The position numbers were made by a program, and so were the translations under genes. Below, in pieces: positions 9,038 to 16,584 of a DNA stretch of 64,000 nt (position 1 is the first letter of the stretch; every line of letters begins with the position of its first letter). The notes beneath the pieces are model-generated. The model saw only the letters and a program-made list of their open reading frames with translations, was not told the DNA's origin and ran no database searches. This DNA comes from Peristeroidobacter soli. Lineage in GTDB: Bacteria; Pseudomonadota; Gammaproteobacteria; Steroidobacterales; Steroidobacteraceae. Location of the stretch: positions 618,803-682,802 of the forward strand of contig NZ_RYEV01000004.1 of assembly GCF_004138485.1 (NCBI RefSeq). The letters run 5' to 3'.

Positions 9038-9932
9038 GCTGATCGGCGACCACGAAGCCCAGGTCGTCATCGTCGAGCTCGACCCCTCGCTCGACATCGC
9101 CGCTGCCGACGCGAGTGGCGCGGACCACGATGACTCCCGATCTCACCGCCTCTGCCAGCGAATTCACCACGGGCCCTGGCACGTTGCCGTTGCCGACGCC
9201 GGCGATGACGATGCCTCGCGCGCCGAGCGCCACACTCGAACGCACCAGATCGGCATGCATGCCGGCGTGAGAGAACAAGACATCCACTCGGGGCAGGCGA
9301 CGCTCGCCATTCGCTGAAAAGCCCGACTGGGTCGTGTGCCGTCGCATCGGCCGACGGAAGTAACGAATGCGCCCCAAGCGCGCCGTCCCAAGCAAGCCGG
9401 GTCCAGGCGAGATGAACGTCTGCACATCCGTAGTGCTCGACTTCGTCACATCGCGCGCACTGTGCAAATCATCGTTGATCGCCAGCATCACGCCACGATC
9501 GCATGCATCCCGGTCCGCGGCGACGGAAACGGCGTTATATAAATTGAGCGGTCCATCCGCACTCAATGAAGTCGCCGGACGCATCGAGCCCGTGAGCACG
9601 ACGGGCCGTGCCGATGTCACGGTGAGATGCAGGAAGTAGCCGGTCTCTTCAGCGGTGTCCGTGCCGTGCGTGACGACCACGCCATCCGCCGCGTCGCCCT
9701 CGAACAATTCGTTGATGCGATTCGCGAGCCCTCGCCACAGCAGCTCATTCATGTCCTGACTGCTGATCTGCGCGAACTGCTCGCCCGTCACTTCGGCCAG
9801 CATTCCCAGTCCCGGCACACTGTCGATCAAGTGCTCGATCATGACCGAGCCGGGACGATATGCCGACGAGGTATCCGTCGCGCCCTGTCCGGCAATGGTG
9901 CCGCCCGTCGCCAGAATGTGCACTCTTGCCAT
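8946..9932 (-). CDS. L-asparaginase, type II-like sequence without a signal peptide
   Basis: 328-residue asparaginase hydrolysing L-asparagine to aspartate and ammonia. Both signature blocks are present: ATGGTIAGQG with the nucleophilic Thr near residue 11, and VVTHGTDTAEETGYF with the second catalytic Thr, followed by VLTGSMRPATSLSADGPLNLYNAV, the type II form. Unlike periplasmic AnsB it has no N-terminal signal, so it probably works in the cytoplasm. It starts at 9932 with GGAG nine bases upstream and lies six bases after the DcaP-like porin stop, so porin and enzyme form an operon. Its 3' end overlaps the convergent yihY-like gene by 92 bases. The product aspartate would feed the nearby aspartase. 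Confidence 0.88.
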   Translation of the reverse strand: MARVHILATGGTIAGQGATDTSSAYRPGSVMIEHLIDSVPGLGMLAEVTGEQFAQISSQDMNELLWRGLANRINELFEGDAADGVVVTHGTDTAEETGYFLHLTVTSARPVVLTGSMRPATSLSADGPLNLYNAVSVAADRDACDRGVMLAINDDLHSARDVTKSSTTDVQTFISPGPGLLGTARLGRIRYFRRPMRRHTTQSGFSANGERRLPRVDVLFSHAGMHADLVRSSVALGARGIVIAGVGNGNVPGPVVNSLAEAVRSGVIVVRATRVGSGDVERGVELDDDDLGFVVADQLSPQKSRILLQLCLAHELDRKAVQDAFYQY

Positions 9933-9938
9933 GCCTGT

Positions 9939-11396
9939 TTACTCCGTCGGGTGCAGCTTCACGAAGTTGTACCTTGCCGTGAGTCGAAAACGGGGCGCAT
10001 CTTCACTGGCGCCACTCTTGTTCTCCACCCATCCGTAAACGAACTCGGCGCCCACATCCAGACTGCCGATCGGATTCCAGATCAGGTTCAGGCCGGAATA
10101 GCTACTCTTGTGATAGGTGCCGGGCGCTTGGAAAGCGGTGTTATCGACCTTCACGTGACCGAACGTCGCACTCGATCGCATCCTCGGGCTCCAGTAATGC
10201 TGATAGCTGCCATACGCGGCCAGGAGCGGCAGCGCTTTCAGAGACAGATCGGTCGGCGATTCGGGGGCTGCGTCCAGACCCGCGCCCGCGGTGTCGCCCA
10301 CATACCGGGCGATTCCATGTCCGTAAGCAACGCCCAGCACGATGGAATCGCGGCCGAAGACCTCGATTCCTCCCGTGGCATTCACGCCCCATCCAAGCGT
10401 CGATTTGCGCGCGCCATCCGGCAACTGCACGCCCAGGTCGCGAAACACACTCGCCAACTGCAGATGGCCGAGCTCCCATTCGTTTCTGAATTTGAGCGTG
10501 ACGTCCGGCGCGGCAGTGAGCGTCGTGACCGGCGTATCGGCGATCGAGAAAGCGATGGACGAGTCCGGATCCTCCAGAGAGATCGAAGCGCTCGCGCCGC
10601 CACCCAGGCCGAAGCTGTATCTGGCCTGCGCCAGACGCACGCTGACCGCCGCGTTCACTCCCTGGTTGTCGAGCTCGTCCCCGAACGCATCGGGATCCAT
10701 GAAGTTGGTGAATGTCTGGCCGACGAGCACGTTGTTCAGCTGCGCATAGAAATGACGCAGCCGTGGCGCGGTCGTACCGTTGGGCCCGAAGAAATCATAC
10801 TGAACGAAGGTTCGCGCCGAGCCGCTCTCGCCCACCGGAATACGAAAGTCCGCCATGAAGCGGCTGCCACGAATGCTGCCATTGAAATTCGACGCATCGG
10901 ATCCGGAGGGAATCGGGATCGATGCCGGTATGAACCCATCGCCCATGGTCGGCAGTCTCGGGTCATAGATCAGATCCGATCTTGCCGACCCGTTGACTCG
11001 CAGCAAGGTGTGAGTGCCTGGCAGAAGAAAGAATCCCGGATACGTGGGATCCGTTGGTGCGTTGTAGAGGCGCGGCGCGTCTTCCTCGTCCTGTGCGAAA
11101 GTCTGGTGATGTTGAGTCGCCTCACCGATCGCTGCTTCCTGTTGCTGCGACGTGAGCTTTTCCGGAGCGGGTGGTTGAGTACTCACGATGGAGCCGGTCT
11201 GCGCCAGCTTCTCCGGATGGATCGCATCCAGCTCGGCCTGAAGCTTCGCCATCTGAGCCTTCAGCTCATCCATTCTGGCGTTGAGCTGGCGTATCGCTTC
11301 GGCTTGAGTGGTTGCTGTTTCCTGGGCGGATGTCGGACCCGCGCCGCAGCTCAGCGCCAGCAAGAGCAGACCGATCGTCTTCGGTGTCTTTCGCAT
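9939..11396 (-). CDS. DcaP-like outer-membrane porin
   Basis: 485-residue porin of the DcaP-like trimeric family, which admits dicarboxylates and other small anionic or zwitterionic solutes. The start at the ATG 11394-11396 gives a clean signal peptide (MRKTPKTIGLLLLALSC to about TSAQE); an in-frame ATG at 11432 would add 12 residues with no better ribosome site. After the signal comes a coiled coil (about residues 30-60, RQLNARMDELKAQMAKLQAE), as in DcaP, then a Gln/Glu-rich linker and a beta-barrel ending in FRLTARYNFVKLHP. It precedes asparaginase in one operon, so asparagine or aspartate uptake is a reasonable guess. Copy 3 of the palindrome lies 71 bases upstream. Confidence 0.83.
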   Translation of the reverse strand: MRKTPKTIGLLLLALSCGAGPTSAQETATTQAEAIRQLNARMDELKAQMAKLQAELDAIHPEKLAQTGSIVSTQPPAPEKLTSQQQEAAIGEATQHHQTFAQDEEDAPRLYNAPTDPTYPGFFLLPGTHTLLRVNGSARSDLIYDPRLPTMGDGFIPASIPIPSGSDASNFNGSIRGSRFMADFRIPVGESGSARTFVQYDFFGPNGTTAPRLRHFYAQLNNVLVGQTFTNFMDPDAFGDELDNQGVNAAVSVRLAQARYSFGLGGGASASISLEDPDSSIAFSIADTPVTTLTAAPDVTLKFRNEWELGHLQLASVFRDLGVQLPDGARKSTLGWGVNATGGIEVFGRDSIVLGVAYGHGIARYVGDTAGAGLDAAPESPTDLSLKALPLLAAYGSYQHYWSPRMRSSATFGHVKVDNTAFQAPGTYHKSSYSGLNLIWNPIGSLDVGAEFVYGWVENKSGASEDAPRFRLTARYNFVKLHPTE

Positions 11397-11467
11397 GGCA
11401 AGTCCAGTCGTGAGGTGCGCGATCGTCTCCATCGGGACGACGTTACACCCACGTACCGAACTCGCTA

Positions 11468-11483
11468 TTGGACCAAGGGCGCC
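11468..11483. promoter_or_regulatory. Palindromic operator candidate, copy 3 (imperfect)
   Basis: TTGGACC-AA-GGGCGCC: the left half-site matches the consensus fully and the right half is degenerate. It lies between the stop of the FixJ-type regulator gene (11500) and the start of the porin-asparaginase operon, on the promoter side of the latter. Confidence 0.5.
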
Positions 11484-11499
11484 ATGGCCCCGATCTCAC

Positions 11500-12225
11500 T
11501 TACCAGTGCGCCACTCCGCTGCCGATCGAGTGGCTGCCGCCGGTGGGCCCCATCGGCCCGCTGTATTTCACATCGTGCGCCGGCAACTCGCTGGTGCATT
11601 CCGGCCGATTCAGCACCACCCCCGAGGCCGCGATCAATTTCACCAGCTGCGCCAGCGAGCGCGCGCGCATCTTGTGCATCACCCGCGCCCGATGCACCTT
11701 GATGGTTTTCAGCACGGTGCCGAGGTCGCCGGCGATTTGTTTGTTCATGCGACCCTCGACGACGTGCGCGAGCACTTCACGCTCGCGCGGTGTCAGCGTC
11801 GCGATCCGCTCCTGCACGATTTGTTTCAATCCAGTCGCGCGACGCTGCTCTTCATCCATGCGAATCGCTTCCTCGACGGCGCCGAGCAGCTCTTCGTTCT
11901 CGACCGGCTTGGTGAGAAAGTTCACCGCGCCGGCGCGCATGGCAATCACGCTCTCGGCGATGCTGCCGTGACCGCTCAGGAAAATGATCGGACGATGACA
12001 ATCCGAATCGGCCAGCGTCGACTGCACATCGAGGCCGCTGCGATCGGGCATGGCCAGATCCAGCAACAGACAGCCCGGCACGGTGGGATCGTGATGCGCG
12101 AGAAACTCGCTGGCGGACCCGAACGAGCGCGTGACATATCGGGCCGCGCACAACAGACGGGCCAGAGCCCGTCGCACATCGGCATCGTCATCGACGATGA
12201 ACACGGTAGGTGGTGTCCTGCTCAC
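11500..12225 (-). CDS. FixJ/NarL-type response regulator
   Basis: 241-residue two-component response regulator. The receiver domain (about residues 6-120) has the acidic VDDDAD pocket, phosphoacceptor Asp56 in LLLDLAMP, and Lys106 in FLTKPV. A LuxR-type helix-turn-helix follows at about 143-200 (LTPREREVLAHVVEGRMNKQIAGDL is the start of it). A 40-residue tail with GPMGPTGGS is unusual. I chose the GTG at 12223-12225 because GGGAG lies seven bases upstream; the long extension to 12480 has no homology. It sits just upstream of the DcaP-ansB operon and of a palindrome that this type of domain could bind. No kinase is adjacent; the kinase at 37376 is a candidate partner. Confidence 0.88.
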   Translation of the reverse strand: MSRTPPTVFIVDDDADVRRALARLLCAARYVTRSFGSASEFLAHHDPTVPGCLLLDLAMPDRSGLDVQSTLADSDCHRPIIFLSGHGSIAESVIAMRAGAVNFLTKPVENEELLGAVEEAIRMDEEQRRATGLKQIVQERIATLTPREREVLAHVVEGRMNKQIAGDLGTVLKTIKVHRARVMHKMRARSLAQLVKLIAASGVVLNRPECTSELPAHDVKYSGPMGPTGGSHSIGSGVAHW

Positions 12226-12404
12226 GAAAGCTCCCGCTATGCACCCGATGATACATTTCGATGTATTTCGCGCGCTCCAAAACGTGGCCACATCCAGGGA
12301 GCGCGGTCCTGCAACCTGCCTGTCACGTCGTCGCTGCGACCGACCTGTGCAGTCAAGGACTTCCGCGCTGATCATGCGGCAGCAGCTTACGCGAGTAGAT
12401 CGGG

Positions 12405-12458
12405 GTTTGCCGAATCGAAGTTCATTTTCGATGTGTCCATTTGTATATATCGGCAAAC
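12405..12458. repeat. Nested inverted repeat in the 265-bp gap upstream of the response regulator
   Basis: Outer arms GTTTGCCGA (12405-12413) and TCGGCAAAC (12450-12458) are perfect and enclose a second pair ATCGAA/TTCGAT. The element lies 3' of the gene at 12490-13056 and 5' of the regulator. It could be a transcript-end structure or a protein site; no U-run follows, so it is not a classical terminator. Confidence 0.4.
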
Positions 12459-12489
12459 TTCCGGTCACTCGCGCATCCACTGTGCAGCA

Positions 12490-13056
12490 TCACTCGGCCT
12501 TGGAGAGTTGAATCGCGGTGGCTTCGGTGTAGGTGACACGCACTTCGTCACCTGCTTTCAGCTTCTGCAGGAACTGAGCGGCCTTTGGATCCTCCACCGC
12601 GACTGTCCGGACAATGCCGTCCGGGCGTTTGAAGGTCACGGTGTCGAATGACTGGTCAACGGACTGGATGACGACGTCGGTCGACACCGAAGCCGTGACC
12701 GTCGCGGCCGGCGCTTCGCCCGGTTGCGACCGGGTCTTGGAGATCGAGGTGCGTGGCTCGCTGGAAGCCGACGCCGATCCTTTCGGCACCACTTCCGCCA
12801 GCAGCGCTTCGGTATAGGTCGCCTGGACCGTATCGCCCGCTTCGATCTGGTCGAAGTTGCGCACTTCAGGCCCTGCGACGATCAATGTATCCACCCCATC
12901 GGAGGTGCGCAGCACCAGCGAGCGGGTGTCGTGGTCGACGGACTGCACCGTCGCGGTCGCTTTAGTGACATTTTCCTTCGAGACCTTCTTCGGCTCGGCC
13001 GTCCAGCCGATCAGGGGCAGGCAGGCCAGGGAAACAACCACAATTTTCCGGATCAT
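12490..13056 (-). CDS. Secreted protein with two internal repeats, function unknown
   Basis: 188-residue protein with a signal peptide (MIRKIVVVSLACLPLIGWTAEP). It is built of two homologous units of about 50 residues: one near 33-83 (TVQSVDHDTRSLVLRTSDG, ending DTVQATYTEALLAEV) and one near 127-181 (VIQSVDQSFDTVTFKRPDG, ending DEVRVTYTEATAIQL), joined by a Ser/Thr/Ala-rich linker. Each looks like a small beta domain of the kind found in periplasmic binding or sensing modules. The start at 13056 has GAGGAG upstream. It is the third gene of the sortase operon, 32 bases after the apparent sortase substrate, so a role in the envelope is likely. Confidence 0.65.
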   Translation of the reverse strand: MIRKIVVVSLACLPLIGWTAEPKKVSKENVTKATATVQSVDHDTRSLVLRTSDGVDTLIVAGPEVRNFDQIEAGDTVQATYTEALLAEVVPKGSASASSEPRTSISKTRSQPGEAPAATVTASVSTDVVIQSVDQSFDTVTFKRPDGIVRTVAVEDPKAAQFLQKLKAGDEVRVTYTEATAIQLSKAE

Positions 13057-13088
13057 GATTCGACTCCTCGATAGAGTTTGTTGACGAC

Positions 13089-13673
13089 CTACTTGCGTCG
13101 GAGCGCACGCAGACCGAGCACCGTACGCAAACTCAGCGCGGCGCAGGCCAGCAACACACCGAGGGTCGCGAAGAGGGGTGCGGGTCCAGCGGTGGCGGGC
13201 ATCGCCGGCCCACTGTTCGCCGCCACGCGCTCTTCGGCCACCAGCGGCACGACCACCAATTGTTGTCCGCTATCGGCCGGCTCCAGGGCCATCACGGGAC
13301 GGCTCACTTCGACGTAAGCCTTGAGCTCCTGATCCGGTGCAAGATCGGAAACCCGGGTCGGCGTGCCGTTGATCAGCACGCGAAAATCGCGGGGCGGTGT
13401 GACGGATTGCGTCGGACCGAACGAGCCGTCGGGCAACTTGAACCGCACCCGCAGGGTGTTTCCTCGCACTTCCACCAGCCGCGCGTTGAAGACTGCGTAA
13501 TCCTGACCGCCTCGGGATATCACATCCAGACAGGCATCCGGCGCCCGTGGAAACCGGGCCAGCACATCGTCACTGAACTGCACCGAGGCGCACCCTGCCG
13601 GGTTCTGCGCCAGTGCTGCGGCGCTGGCGAGCGCCAGAATCGCGCCAGCAGTCACGCGAGAACGAATACCCAT
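13089..13673 (-). CDS. Secreted protein with a sortase-type C-terminal sorting signal
   Basis: 194-residue exported protein. The N-terminal signal peptide ends near ALAQN. The C-terminus has the three parts of a cell-wall sorting signal: MPATAG (residues 158-163, LPXTG-like), a hydrophobic segment (about 166-187), and a basic tail RALRRK. The centre has Cys28 and Cys48 and a beta-rich domain of unknown fold. The gene starts 27 bases after the stop of a sortase gene on the same strand and has GGGAGAAG as ribosome site. The simplest reading is enzyme plus dedicated substrate, an arrangement known but not common in Gram-negative bacteria. Whether cleavage occurs at the Thr-Ala bond is inference. 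Confidence 0.7.
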   Translation of the reverse strand: MGIRSRVTAGAILALASAAALAQNPAGCASVQFSDDVLARFPRAPDACLDVISRGGQDYAVFNARLVEVRGNTLRVRFKLPDGSFGPTQSVTPPRDFRVLINGTPTRVSDLAPDQELKAYVEVSRPVMALEPADSGQQLVVVPLVAEERVAANSGPAMPATAGPAPLFATLGVLLACAALSLRTVLGLRALRRK

Positions 13674-13700
13674 GATCTTCTCCCAATTGTTTCAGACGGT

Positions 13701-14363
13701 TTAAATGGCCGCGGTTTTCTCCCGAAGCGGCAGCGTTACGGGCGCGACGGCCTCGTGAGTCGAGTCGAGCAGACCGCGCACCACGAAGCGTCGCGGCGCG
13801 GGTCCCACGAAATGAAAGGGGTAACAGGTCACCAGGGTGATGGCGGCTTGGTCGGTGTTGCGCAGGAGCGCGGCGTCGGTGCGCTCGACGACGGCGATCG
13901 AGGTCACGTGATAGACGTAATGGAAGTCGGCGGTGCGCACCTCGATCGCCGCGCCGACCTGGATGTTCTGCAGCGGTCGGAACGTGCCATCGCGATGCGC
14001 CGCCACGCCCAGATTGCCGCCCTCGCCCGGGCCGGCCATGCCGGGGATGAGCCCGGCGCCACGATTGAGATTGACCTCGCTCGTGTCCGAATACAGCGGC
14101 GTGCGTAAACCCAGCGATGGGATCTCCAGCAAGCCCCGCAGATCCGTGGGAGTGAACGCAGTGATGGGCTGTGCAGCCGGCGTGACATTCGGTGTTGTTG
14201 TCGACGCGCCGGAGGTGAGCACGGTCGCCTGGGCCAGGTCGGCGTTGCCATTGATCGCCGCATCCGTTCGGGCCGCCACATAGAAGGCGATGCACACACA
14301 TGCCAGGGCCCAGCACGCACGCTCTATCACCCTGGTCACGCCACTCGCGCTCGCTCGAGCCAT
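13701..14363 (-). CDS. Sortase (class C/D-like fold), sortase 1
   Basis: 220-residue membrane-anchored cysteine transpeptidase. An N-terminal membrane helix (about 13-32) is followed by an Ala/Thr-rich linker and the sortase domain. The catalytic triad is visible: His123 in VAAHRDGTF, Cys180 in ITLVTCYPF, and Arg191/192 or Arg196 in APRRFVVRG. I chose the ATG at 14361-14363; a start at 14423 would place the palindromic operator against the start codon. It is first in an operon with the putative substrate and a two-repeat secreted protein. Sortases are rare in Gram-negatives; a second one lies at 30328. Copy 4 of the palindrome is 60 bases upstream. Confidence 0.85.
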   Translation of the reverse strand: MARASASGVTRVIERACWALACVCIAFYVAARTDAAINGNADLAQATVLTSGASTTTPNVTPAAQPITAFTPTDLRGLLEIPSLGLRTPLYSDTSEVNLNRGAGLIPGMAGPGEGGNLGVAAHRDGTFRPLQNIQVGAAIEVRTADFHYVYHVTSIAVVERTDAALLRNTDQAAITLVTCYPFHFVGPAPRRFVVRGLLDSTHEAVAPVTLPLREKTAAI

Positions 14364-14423
14364 GTTCGAAGCTCTGATTGCTTCTGGGGCGAACAGCGTC
14401 GGCTCAGACTGAACGAGCGACAA

Positions 14424-14439
14424 TTAGCCCTAGGTCCAA
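14424..14439. promoter_or_regulatory. Palindromic operator candidate, copy 4 (7-2-7)
   Basis: TTAGCCC-TA-GGTCCAA between the divergent sortase operon (60 bases away) and the secreted-protein gene at 14502 (62 bases away). On the opposite strand it reads TTGGACC-TA-GGGCTAA, close to copies 3 and 5. Confidence 0.55.
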
Positions 14440-14501
14440 CCATTGCGACAGCCAGGGCCACGGGCCTAGACTGACCAAAAATCGCATGAGGTCGGCAGCC
14501 C

Positions 14502-15353
14502 ATGACGGCGAAAGTGAAAGCGACGGATGTCTTGAAACTGCTGTCAGCCGCAGCCGTGATGCTCGCCGGCACGGCCCAGGCCGACGCGCCGGTCACGGCG
14601 GTTTATAAAGTCAAAGAGCTGTCCTTTCATTACCAGCTCCCCCGGCAGTTCCAGGCGTGTCACGAGCTGCAGCAGCGCGTCGCCCGCATCCTGGTCGCGA
14701 TCGGCGCCCGGGACGACATCAAGGTCGATGTCCGCAACTGCGATGCATACGTCATCGGCGACGACGACATGATGGACCCGCTGCCCGGCCGCGCCGGCTC
14801 CGACCCCTTCGAGCGCGCCGATCCGTTCGAGCGCAACGATCCCTTCAACCGCTCCTCCTCCACCTTCGGCAACTCCGCCAGCCAGCGTCGGCAATCGGCG
14901 CACATTCGGATTCAGCTGCAGATGCCGGTGGAGATGACGCCGGCGGTGATGAAGGAAATTGAAAAGGACAAATCCCGTCGGGAGCTGGTCTCGCGCGTGA
15001 CGCGCAATCCCGGCGCGGCGATGAACGATCCGATCGTGTTCGAAGCGCAACGCCAGCAAGTGACATTGTCGTCGCGCACCGTCAAGCTGCAACCCGAGGA
15101 CTGCGACCTGCTCGAGCAGATGAACACCCAGCTGTTCCGCAAGCTCGATGTGAAAGTCACCCGCCGGACCGCCAGCTGCGGTCGCGGCGAGTCGAGCCAC
15201 ATCCCGCCGCAGATGGACGTCGAAGCACTGTTGCCGACCGGCCGGCTGCTGCCCATGCCCGATCCGGAAAAGCTGAAAAAAGGCAGCGCCACTGCGCCCG
15301 AAGGCTCGCCACCGGCGGAGCCGCCCGCCGCGGCCGCCCCACAACAACAATAA
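14502..15353 (+). CDS. Secreted hypothetical protein with DPFxR repeats
   Basis: 283-residue protein not recognised as a known family. It has a signal-like N-terminus (hydrophobic stretch about 10-27, ending AQADAP), a domain with Cys53 and Cys80, a short repeat at 101-117 in which DPFER occurs twice and DPFNR once, a second charged domain with two more cysteines (CDLLEQMNTQLFRKL and TASCGRG), and a Pro/Ala/Gln-rich tail. The start at 14502 follows GAGGTCGG. It is divergent from the sortase operon and shares its operator region, so it may belong to the same envelope system. The DPFxR block looks like a linear docking or structural motif. Confidence 0.6.
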   Translation: MTAKVKATDVLKLLSAAAVMLAGTAQADAPVTAVYKVKELSFHYQLPRQFQACHELQQRVARILVAIGARDDIKVDVRNCDAYVIGDDDMMDPLPGRAGSDPFERADPFERNDPFNRSSSTFGNSASQRRQSAHIRIQLQMPVEMTPAVMKEIEKDKSRRELVSRVTRNPGAAMNDPIVFEAQRQQVTLSSRTVKLQPEDCDLLEQMNTQLFRKLDVKVTRRTASCGRGESSHIPPQMDVEALLPTGRLLPMPDPEKLKKGSATAPEGSPPAEPPAAAAPQQQ

Positions 15354-15557
15354 ACGTCGGCTACCTCTTCAGGACGATCCCGCCCACCACCGGGTTTGCG
15401 TCACGCGCCGGATACTTGCCACTTTGGCGCGACCGCCAGTTGTTCATCATGGATTCAGTGCAGGACTGGAGGTCCCGTGCCAGCCGAAGGTGGAAGCACT
15501 GTATGAACGATTTGTGACGATGCTAGGATGCGGCCCCCATCACTGCAGCGACTCCAC

Positions 15558-16523
15558 ATGAAAACAAACTCACTTGCGCTCGCCCTGTCCGTGTGTCTGA
15601 CGCTCGCGGCATGCTCGCCGAAGTCCGAGTCTCCCAAGGAGCCTGCTCAGGAAGCCGCCGCCCCCGCACAGACTGCGCAAGCACCCGCCGGCAGCTTCAC
15701 CATCGGCACACTTTCCGCCGTCGCCTTGCGTGATGGCGCACTCGAGTTTCCGAACGACAACAAAATATTCGGCGTTGGCAAGACGCCCGACGACGTCGCC
15801 GCCGTGTTGACGGCCGCCGGTGTGCCCACCGACAAACTGAGCGTGTCGATTCAACCGCTGCTGGTGAAGAGCGCGGATCGCGTGTTGTTGTTCGATACCG
15901 GCGCGGGCTCCAACTTCGGTCCGGCTGGCGGTCAGCTCACGAAGTCTCTGGCGGATGCCGGTGTCGAACCCGCCGCCGTCACCGACATCTTCATCTCACA
16001 TCCGCATGGCGATCACATCGGCGGTCTGTTGAACGCCGAAGGTGCACTGACCTTTGCCAACGCGACGATTCACATGGGCGCCGCCGATTGGGATTTCCTG
16101 AAAGGACTGAGCGCCGAGAAGGCCGCCGCCATCGGTGCCACCAACCATGCCGCGCTCGTCACGACGCTCACGCCGAAGATCGACGCCTTCGCGCCGGGCG
16201 CGGATCTGGTCCCGGGCGTGGTCAAAGCGGTCGATCTGCACGGTCACACGCCGGGTCACTCCGGTTATCTGATCGGCTCCGGCACCGAGACGCTGCTGTA
16301 CATCGGCGACTCCCTGCACAACTACGTCATCTCGGTGCAGAAGCCGGAATGGACCGTCGCCTTCGATAACGATGCCGCCGCTGGAGAAAAGAATCGCGTC
16401 GACGTGCTCGCGAAGAGCGCCGGGAGCGGCCAGCGCATCTACGCCGTGCACTTCCCCTACCCTGGCCTGGGTAAGTTCGAACGCCGCGACGACGACTTCG
16501 TCTGGGTCGCCGAGACGCTATAA
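15558..16523 (+). CDS. MBL-fold metallo-hydrolase lipoprotein
   Basis: 321-residue metallo-beta-lactamase-fold hydrolase. The N-terminus is a lipoprotein signal with lipobox LAAC (Cys19), placing the enzyme on a membrane facing the periplasm, followed by an Ala/Pro/Gln linker. The zinc-binding motif is SHPHGDHIGG, with a second ligand region at HTPGHSGY and the Asp in YIGDSLHN. The layout resembles lactonase/phosphotriesterase-like members, but substrate cannot be assigned. I chose the ATG at 15558 because it gives the lipoprotein signal; an upstream frame adds ten residues that spoil it. It is followed by a strong terminator at 16539. The 204-base gap before it shows no recognisable element. 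Confidence 0.82.
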   Translation: MKTNSLALALSVCLTLAACSPKSESPKEPAQEAAAPAQTAQAPAGSFTIGTLSAVALRDGALEFPNDNKIFGVGKTPDDVAAVLTAAGVPTDKLSVSIQPLLVKSADRVLLFDTGAGSNFGPAGGQLTKSLADAGVEPAAVTDIFISHPHGDHIGGLLNAEGALTFANATIHMGAADWDFLKGLSAEKAAAIGATNHAALVTTLTPKIDAFAPGADLVPGVVKAVDLHGHTPGHSGYLIGSGTETLLYIGDSLHNYVISVQKPEWTVAFDNDAAAGEKNRVDVLAKSAGSGQRIYAVHFPYPGLGKFERRDDDFVWVAETL

Positions 16524-16538
16524 CTACGATGAGATCCT

Positions 16539-16577
16539 GGCGGCGTGCGGCGATATCTGCACGCCGCCCTTTTGTTT
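16539..16577 (+). terminator. Rho-independent terminator after the MBL hydrolase
   Basis: GGCGGCGTGC (16539-16548) pairs perfectly with GCACGCCGCC (16559-16568) around a 10-base loop, followed by CTTTTGTTT. It works in the plus direction and protects the convergent pilT-like gene. Confidence 0.85.
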
Positions 16578-16584
16578 CTAACGC

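Noticed and set aside
9627-11702. Plus-strand open frame of 691 codons
   Set aside because: Lies opposite the asparaginase, porin and response-regulator genes, which have clear motifs; its translation has none.
12405-12458. Nested inverted repeat as a transcription terminator
   Set aside because: No U-run on either side; kept only as a repeat of unknown role.
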